From NCBI GenBank assembly GCA_964468725.1, contig CAYXVU010000103.1, forward strand, positions 1-19,747: a DNA stretch of 19,747 bases. The letters are read 5' to 3'. Below, piece after piece: positions 15,244 to 19,747 of the stretch. The stretch is from CAYXVU01 sp964468725 (lineage in GTDB: Bacteria; Acidobacteriota; Blastocatellia; UBA7656). The translations under genes and the position numbers were made by a program. The notes under the pieces were generated by a model. That model made no database searches, was not told the DNA's origin, and worked only from the letters and a program-made list of their open reading frames with translations. Every line of letters starts with the position of its first letter. The stretch's first letter is position 1.

Positions 15244-16929
15244 ATGAATCTGCCGCTTCTCGCCCTCGGATTCTTAGTGCTGCTCTTCGTCGCCTATCAC
15301 CTCTATGGCAAATGGGTGGCGCGACAATTTGCGCTCAATGACGAGTACCAGACGCCTGCGAATAAGATCAACGACGGAGTCGATTTCGTACCAACGCCGC
15401 CCTTCTACCTCTTCGCGCAACACTTCTCGGCTATCGCCGCTGCCGGGCCGATTGCCGGGCCGATCTTAGCGGCACAGACTTGGGGGTGGTTGCCCTGCTT
15501 GTTGTGGATCAGCCTCGGCGTCGTACTCATCGGCGCGGTGCATGACTTCAGCAGCCTGACGGCGAGCGTTCGACACGGTGCGCGTTCGATAGCTGAAATC
15601 ACCCGCGAACATCTCGGCACGCGCGCCGGACTAGCGATGATGGCCTTCATCTGGATCGCCCTCATCTATGTCATCGTCGCCTTTGCCGACATCACCGCCG
15701 GAAGTTTCACAAGCGCCACCGAAGAGTTGGAAGGCGTAGCCGTGACCTTCAACCCGGGCGGCGCGGTGGCGGCAGCTTCGGTCGCCTATCTGTTGCTCGC
15801 CATCGTTATGGGCATCGTGCAGAAGTATTTGAAGCCGCCGCTGTGGTTGGTGACGGTAATCTTTGTGCCCGCAACTTTGGCGCTCTCGTGGTTGGGCACG
15901 CGCATCTCGCACTGGCTCGTGTTGGATGTGAAGACTTGGGGGTTGTTGATTTTGGGTTATTGTGCGGTGGCCTCTATCGTGCCGGTGTGGGCGCTGTTGC
16001 AGCCGCGCGGCTATCTGGGCGGCTTTGTCTTGTATCTGGCGTTGGGATTAGGTGTCATCGGCGTCTTTTTCGGCGGCTACGAGATCAAATCCGAAGCCTT
16101 CAAATCGTGGGACGTGGCGACGAGCATGACCGGTTCGATGTTTCCCTTCTTATTTGTGACCATCGCTTGCGGCGCGTGTTCGGGATTTCACGGGTTGGTG
16201 TGTTCGGGGACGACTTCGAAACAGGTTGAGCGCGAATCACATATGCGACCGGTCGGTTACGGCGGCATGTTAGCCGAAGGGTTTGTCGCGCTTATCGCTC
16301 TGGTTACGGTAATGATCGTTTCGGCGGACGAGATTAAAGGCCTCAAACCCGGCACGATTTATGGCAATGGCATCGGGCGATTTATGACCTTGCTGGTTGG
16401 CAAAGAGAATCTCGGCTTTGCCATTACCTTCGGTGCAATGGCCTTTTCGACCTTTGTGTTCGACACGCTCGATGTCTGCACGCGATTGGGGCGATACATC
16501 TTGCAAGAGTTGTTTAACTGGCGCTCGCGCGCGGGCGCGGGCTTGGCAACTCTGTTGACGGTGGCGCTGCCCTTTTACATCCTCTGGACGGCGCCGGAAG
16601 GCGGGTACTTAAAATTCTGGACGCTCTTTGGCGCGTCGAATCAGTTACTGGCGGCGCTGACGTTGCTGGCGATCACAATGTGGCTGTACCGGGCGCGCAA
16701 AAGGGTATGGTTCACGTTATTGCCGATGATCTTCGTGCTGACGATCACTTTGTGGTCGCTGACGAAGATGGTTATCGCCAATGCGCGAGCAGCGAGCGGC
16801 TTCGATGTGCAGATGTTGAATGCAATCACCGCAGCGGCGTTGATTGTGCTGGCGCTCTATCTGGCGGTGAGCGCGCTGGTCCGAGTCAAAGGCGAGCGCA
16901 ACGCTTCGCTGGTCGCCGAAACGGCCTGA
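15244..16929 (+). CDS. cstA: CstA-family carbon-starvation transporter
   Basis: A 561-residue integral membrane protein with many hydrophobic segments (about 14-16). Start at 15244 has AAGGAG seven bases upstream; the frame is open back to a TTG at 15172 but that codon is the -35 box. Family hallmarks are HFSAIAAAGPIAGPILA (near 57), GAVHDFSS, SGFHGLVCSGTTSKQ, TFVFDTLDVCTRLGRY and FGASNQLLAAL. CstA and its relatives (YjiY/BtsT) import pyruvate or peptides when carbon is short. E. coli CstA has 701 residues; the shorter length here is seen in other CstA-type proteins. Neither btsSR-like sensor genes nor a small YbdD-type partner lies next to it, though the hybrid kinase is about 10 kb away. 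The gene appears monocistronic. Confidence 0.94.
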   Translation: MNLPLLALGFLVLLFVAYHLYGKWVARQFALNDEYQTPANKINDGVDFVPTPPFYLFAQHFSAIAAAGPIAGPILAAQTWGWLPCLLWISLGVVLIGAVHDFSSLTASVRHGARSIAEITREHLGTRAGLAMMAFIWIALIYVIVAFADITAGSFTSATEELEGVAVTFNPGGAVAAASVAYLLLAIVMGIVQKYLKPPLWLVTVIFVPATLALSWLGTRISHWLVLDVKTWGLLILGYCAVASIVPVWALLQPRGYLGGFVLYLALGLGVIGVFFGGYEIKSEAFKSWDVATSMTGSMFPFLFVTIACGACSGFHGLVCSGTTSKQVERESHMRPVGYGGMLAEGFVALIALVTVMIVSADEIKGLKPGTIYGNGIGRFMTLLVGKENLGFAITFGAMAFSTFVFDTLDVCTRLGRYILQELFNWRSRAGAGLATLLTVALPFYILWTAPEGGYLKFWTLFGASNQLLAALTLLAITMWLYRARKRVWFTLLPMIFVLTITLWSLTKMVIANARAASGFDVQMLNAITAAALIVLALYLAVSALVRVKGERNASLVAETA

Positions 16930-16951
16930 GTGGGGTTACGAAAACAGTCTA

Positions 16952-16960
16952 TGTTACAAT
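16952..16960 (+). promoter_or_regulatory. candidate extended -10 for the Uma2 gene
   Basis: TGTTACAAT is an extended -10 (TGn plus TACAAT) just after the cstA stop. Initiation near 16967 leaves a leader of about 29 bases with AAGGAG at 16984-16989. No -35 is obvious. Confidence 0.5.
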
Positions 16961-16995
16961 CGCAGCCACTGGAGGAGACAAGCAAGGAGTTTGTA

Positions 16996-17556
16996 ATGGC
17001 GACGCGCATTGAACCGATTTTGACCATAGCCGATCTGGAGGTGATGCCGGAGGACGGCAATCGCTATGAGTTGATCGAAGGAGAACTGTTTGTGTCTCGC
17101 TCACCTAGTCTCGCACACCAAACCGTGATGACGAAGTTACCCCTCTATTTCGGCAACTATCTGAACAAGCACCCAATCGGCTTCATTATGGTTACACCGG
17201 GAGTGCTGCTTAGCGAGTACAATGCGGTCATTCCCGATTTCATCTTCGTCAGCAACGAGCGGCGCGCGGCGATTGCTACGGGTGAACGCATTAGCGGCGC
17301 GCCGGATTTGGTTGCTGAGATTCTTTCGCCAGGCGCGGAGAATGAACGACGCGACCGCATCGCGAAGCTTCATCTGTATGGCAAATACGGAGTCAAAGAG
17401 TACTGGATCCTTGATCCCGCCACTCGCACCATCGAAGTCTATCGCCTGCAAAAGCGCGGCCTGAAGCTGATGGCCACCTTTCAAGAGAGTGCAGAAGTTA
17501 CCTCTGCCCTCCTCCCCGGTTTCCATTGCCCGGTTGCTGACCTCTTCGAATATTAA
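16996..17556 (+). CDS. Uma2-family (DUF820) PD-(D/E)XK nuclease-fold protein
   Basis: A 186-residue protein. The ATG at 16996 has AAGGAG six bases upstream; an earlier in-frame start at 16930 overlaps the promoter and is rejected. Typical Uma2 features are NRYELIEGELF near the N-terminus, IPDFIF with D81, DLVAEILSPG with E108, and KLHLYGKYGVKEYWILDP. D81 and E108 are the expected acidic residues of the nuclease-like core. Uma2 proteins are abundant in cyanobacteria and Acidobacteriota, often in many copies; their biological role is not established and nuclease activity is not shown for most. It stands alone between cstA and the convergent Usp gene (25-base gap). No partner gene suggests a defence or mobile role. 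Confidence 0.92.
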   Translation: MATRIEPILTIADLEVMPEDGNRYELIEGELFVSRSPSLAHQTVMTKLPLYFGNYLNKHPIGFIMVTPGVLLSEYNAVIPDFIFVSNERRAAIATGERISGAPDLVAEILSPGAENERRDRIAKLHLYGKYGVKEYWILDPATRTIEVYRLQKRGLKLMATFQESAEVTSALLPGFHCPVADLFEY

Positions 17557-17581
17557 TCGGCAGATTGCGCCTCTTCACCAA

Positions 17582-18490
17582 TCAGCCTTTTCCCTCTTTT
17601 GAACTGCTGAAGGCTTGCGTGATTTCGGAGAAGAAGCCTTTCAAACTGCTGCCGATGCCGGTCGGTGATTGTTCGCTGCGCACGACCAGCACGGGGCAGG
17701 CGGCGCGATTGACGATTTCGCGGGTGATGTTGCCGAGAATGTACGAGCGCAGAGTTGAATGATCGGGGCTGGAGCCGGTTACGACCAGATCATACTCGCC
17801 GCGTTGAATCTCTTTGAGCACTTCGCTGATGACCAGTCCGTGTCGGAGGCGCACATCACTATCTACGCCAAGGTTTTCGAGCTTCTCTTTTTCGCGGCGC
17901 AGGTTTTGCCCGAGCGCCGAGCTGGAATGCAAAAGCAGATTGACGTCCTCTTCCATCTTGATGAGGTCGGAATAGACGGGCGGCGGTTCTGACATCACAT
18001 GAAAAAGAGTGATCTTCGCCTGCGAGGCTCTGGCGATAGCACCGGCGAAGTCAACGGCGGCGTCAATATATTTTTCGCCGCCGCTGCAAATGAGAATGCG
18101 TTTAAGGGCGGGGCGGTTGCCGATGACAAGGAGCACAGGGGGAGCGACGGCTTTGATGATCTTGTAGGCTTTCGCCGACATCAGAAAGGAGCCACGCGTG
18201 CCTTTGCGAACCGCGCCGATGATAACTAAATCATAGTGCGTCTCTTCTGTGCGTTTAAGGATTTCCGCGATGGGGTCACCGGCTTTGGTAATCAATTCGG
18301 CAGCGATGTTCTGCTCTTTGAGGAGTTGACGCGCGTGTTTGAGCGAATCGAGCAACGCGTCTTCGTCTTCGTTCTTTTCGGTGATGCCGAGCAGTGTGGT
18401 TTCGGCTTTGGCGGCGTCGGCAATCAGGCCGCCAAAGCGCACAGCGGCTTGGGCTTGTTCAGAGCCATCACTACAGATCAGGATTTTCAT
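17582..18490 (-). CDS. tandem universal stress protein (two Usp domains)
   Basis: A 302-residue cytoplasmic protein with two Usp folds: about 1-122 (MKILICSDGSEQAQAAVRF to the strand PPVLLVIG) and about 130-275 (KRILICSGGEKYIDAAVDF to CPVLVVRS), with a 27-residue Ser-rich tail. The nucleotide-binding loop is recognisable in both repeats (IIGAVRKGTRGS, and VTGSSPDHSTLRSYILGNI), but the G-2x-G-9x-G(S/T) ATP pattern is incomplete: in the second repeat a proline takes the place of the middle glycine. ATP binding is therefore uncertain. Family members respond to starvation and other stress. GAAGAAG lies eight bases before the ATG. A TACTAT -10 at 18554-18549 with TTGTCA at 18574-18569 is a possible promoter, though only 14 bases separate them. 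Confidence 0.93.
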   Translation of the reverse strand: MKILICSDGSEQAQAAVRFGGLIADAAKAETTLLGITEKNEDEDALLDSLKHARQLLKEQNIAAELITKAGDPIAEILKRTEETHYDLVIIGAVRKGTRGSFLMSAKAYKIIKAVAPPVLLVIGNRPALKRILICSGGEKYIDAAVDFAGAIARASQAKITLFHVMSEPPPVYSDLIKMEEDVNLLLHSSSALGQNLRREKEKLENLGVDSDVRLRHGLVISEVLKEIQRGEYDLVVTGSSPDHSTLRSYILGNITREIVNRAACPVLVVRSEQSPTGIGSSLKGFFSEITQAFSSSKEGKG

Positions 18491-18683
18491 ACGCGAACTT
18501 CTTCAGATTTTTTTTATGAGCGCCCCACGTCTTCATGGCCTAACGATGATAGTACAGCCCTCAGCCGATGACAAAGCGCGCGGCCAGAAATTCCGCACCC
18601 GATAAGGGGGCTAACTTTTTTCCGGCAGCAGTCCAACACCGCACAAAGACATTTCATCCCATCCTTCTTAGTGCGGCATCCGC

Positions 18684-18713
18684 TTGTCGCCCGTAGCAGG
18701 AAGACCGTAGAAT
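18684..18713 (+). promoter_or_regulatory. promoter of the LolA-like gene, TTGTCG-18-TAGAAT
   Basis: TTGTCG (18684-18689) and TAGAAT (18708-18713) have 18-base spacing. Initiation near 18720 gives a leader of about 23 bases with AGGAG at 18732-18736, six bases before the ATG at 18743. The 252-base gap to the divergent Usp gene holds no other gene. Confidence 0.5.
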
Positions 18714-18742
18714 CGTTGTGGAAAACCAAACAGGAGAAGTTT

Positions 18743-19591
18743 ATGAGATATGTCGCTCTCTCGTTAGCCGTACTCGCCATGGCCTTGACGGCTGCGTGGC
18801 CACAGCCTAGCGCAGCCCAAACCAAACCCGAACCAAACATCGAAGAAGTCATTCGCAAATTCGCCGAAGCCGAAAGTCAAAATAAGCTGGCGCGCAGCAA
18901 CTACGCCTTTACGCAAGATGTAGAGATGATGACGCTCGGCGAAGCCGGTTCGATCACCGGCAGATTCAAACGCGTCTCGCAAATCAGCCTCGATAACTCC
19001 GGCAATCGCTTTGAGAGGATTGATTATTTTCCGCCCTCCACCTTGCAGGTGTCGCTGACTCAGGAGGACTTCAAAGACTTGGCGGGCGTGCAGCCCTTTG
19101 CGCTCACTACCGAAGACTTGCCCAAGTATGAGGTGAAGTACACCGGCAAAGAGCGCATTGACGAATTGAATCTCTATGTATTCGACGTCAAACCGAAGAA
19201 GTATGAGAAGGGTGAGCGCTATTTCGAAGGGCGGATTTGGGTGGACGACGAAGACGTGCAAGTCGTCAAGGCCGTAGGCAAAGCCGTGCCTGAAGTCGGC
19301 GAACAAAAGTTTCCCCGATTTGAAAGCTATCGGGAAAACATTGACCGGCGCTATTGGTTCCCAACCTACGTTTACGCCGATGATATTTTAGAGTTTAAAA
19401 GCGGTGGCATCCGTTTGCGAATGATCGTCAAGTATACGAACTATAAAAAATTCTCTGTCGATATCCGCCTGGTTGACGACGATTCCGCCCCTGAAGAGGA
19501 AGAAAAGGCTGCAGATACCAACAAAACCAAACCGGCGACCGACAAAAAACCGGAAGAAAAAAAGATCAAACCGCCGCAAAAGAAACCTTAA
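18743..19591 (+). CDS. exported LolA-like / outer-membrane lipoprotein-sorting-like protein
   Basis: A 282-residue protein. The ATG at 18743 has AGGAG six bases upstream and opens a signal peptide of about 26 residues (MRYVALSLAVLAMALTAAW, cleavage near SAAQ/TK); an earlier GTG at 18671 is rejected. The mature part is mostly predicted beta strand with a helix at the front (IEEVIRKFAEAESQNKLARS). The blocks YVFDVKPKKYEKGERYFEGR, IWVDDEDVQVVKAVGK and RRYWFPTYVYADD resemble proteins annotated as outer-membrane lipoprotein-sorting proteins, a LolA/LolB-like half-barrel fold common in Acidobacteriota. The last about 35 residues are a Glu/Lys/Pro-rich disordered tail. There is no lipobox cysteine. 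It probably acts in the periplasm; no LolCDE genes are near, so a direct part in lipoprotein transport is not shown. A hairpin and a related fragment follow. Confidence 0.8.
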   Translation: MRYVALSLAVLAMALTAAWPQPSAAQTKPEPNIEEVIRKFAEAESQNKLARSNYAFTQDVEMMTLGEAGSITGRFKRVSQISLDNSGNRFERIDYFPPSTLQVSLTQEDFKDLAGVQPFALTTEDLPKYEVKYTGKERIDELNLYVFDVKPKKYEKGERYFEGRIWVDDEDVQVVKAVGKAVPEVGEQKFPRFESYRENIDRRYWFPTYVYADDILEFKSGGIRLRMIVKYTNYKKFSVDIRLVDDDSAPEEEEKAADTNKTKPATDKKPEEKKIKPPQKKP

Positions 19592-19616
19592 ACTGTGCGA
19601 TAATGCCGCTTCCCGT

Positions 19617-19650
19617 AGCGATGAGGTGAGTTACATATCATCTCATCGCT
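19617..19650 (+). terminator. strong stem-loop after the LolA-like gene
   Basis: AGCGATGAGGTGA (19617-19629) pairs with TCATCTCATCGCT (19638-19650) over 13 bp with one G-T pair and an 8-base loop (GTTACATA), 25 bases after the stop codon. It is well placed as a transcription end signal, but the following sequence has no U run. Confidence 0.5.
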
Positions 19651-19694
19651 TCCGCATTCAATTATCTGAATGCCAAACGGCTACCGATGCGGGG

Positions 19695-19747
19695 CGTCCT
19701 TTTCAAGGTCGCATCTGGATGGACAATCAGGATTTGCAAATCGTCAA
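19695..19747 (+). pseudogene. fragment of a second LolA-like sequence, cut by window edge
   Basis: The last 53 bases read RPFQGRIWMDNQDLQIVK, which matches residues 159-176 of the preceding protein at 11 of 18 positions. The frame is open upstream to the end of that gene but has no signal peptide or recognisable start, and the stretch before the match crosses the stem-loop and shows no similarity to the front of the protein. This suggests a 5'-truncated paralogue, perhaps from an old tandem duplication, although an intact unrelated gene entering here cannot be excluded without the sequence to the right. Confidence 0.5.

Noticed and set aside
16996..17556. Uma2 gene as part of a defence or mobile island
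   Set aside because: No transposase, restriction partner, integrase or repeat is near it, and it sits between ordinary cellular genes with its own promoter.
1..19747. tRNA or rRNA genes, CRISPR arrays, insertion sequences
   Set aside because: No regularly spaced repeats, no terminal inverted repeats with transposase, and no tRNA or rRNA signature were seen on either strand.

Overview
The window is a gene-dense bacterial chromosome segment. By eye the base composition is in the mid-50s % GC, and both strands are used in short blocks. Likely source is an Acidobacteriota bacterium, possibly class Blastocatellia. This rests on the mix of secreted M28 and M1 peptidases, a PAS-rich hybrid kinase, a DUF1844 protein, a CstA transporter, a Uma2 protein and a LolA-like secreted protein. 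It is an inference; no rRNA or other phylogenetic marker was compared. No tRNA, rRNA, insertion sequence, CRISPR array, prophage or integrase is visible.

Layout. 1-295 (-): a small acidic protein overlapping a PIN-domain (VapC-like) toxin start that carries a one-base frameshift and runs off the left edge; together a probable toxin-antitoxin remnant. 410-1978 (+): secreted M28 metallopeptidase. 1985-4786 (-): four-PAS hybrid histidine kinase with a C-terminal receiver, convergent with the peptidase. 5078-6880 (+): threonyl-tRNA synthetase without its TGS domain. 7036-7848 (+): AraC-type regulator. 7912-10968 (+): secreted M1-type peptidase followed closely by a Sua5-type threonylcarbamoyl-AMP synthase. 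11075-13360 (-): probable operon DUF1844 protein, PhnP-like metallo-hydrolase, RibF. 13490-15080 (+): MazG pyrophosphohydrolase and a TauE/SafE permease. 15244-16929 (+): CstA transporter. 16996-17556 (+): Uma2-family protein. 17582-18490 (-): tandem universal stress protein. 18743-19591 (+): LolA-like exported protein, followed by a hairpin and a fragment of a related sequence at the right edge.

How it fits together. Most of the window is housekeeping (tRNA charging and modification, flavin synthesis, nucleotide-pool cleaning) mixed with secreted peptide degradation and small-molecule transport (M28, M1, CstA, TSUP). Export of peptidases beside a CstA carrier fits a peptide-scavenging heterotroph, but the genes are in separate transcription units, so this is only suggestive. 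Many intergenic gaps carry an extended -10 element of the form TGnTAnnAT, and two genes (M1 peptidase, mazG) have it so close to the start codon that leaderless mRNA is possible.

I did not find a clear multi-gene undescribed system. The points most worth a second look are the frameshifted PIN toxin with its unknown partner, the truncated LolA-like repeat at the right edge, the TGS-less ThrRS, and the DUF1844/PhnP-like/RibF operon.
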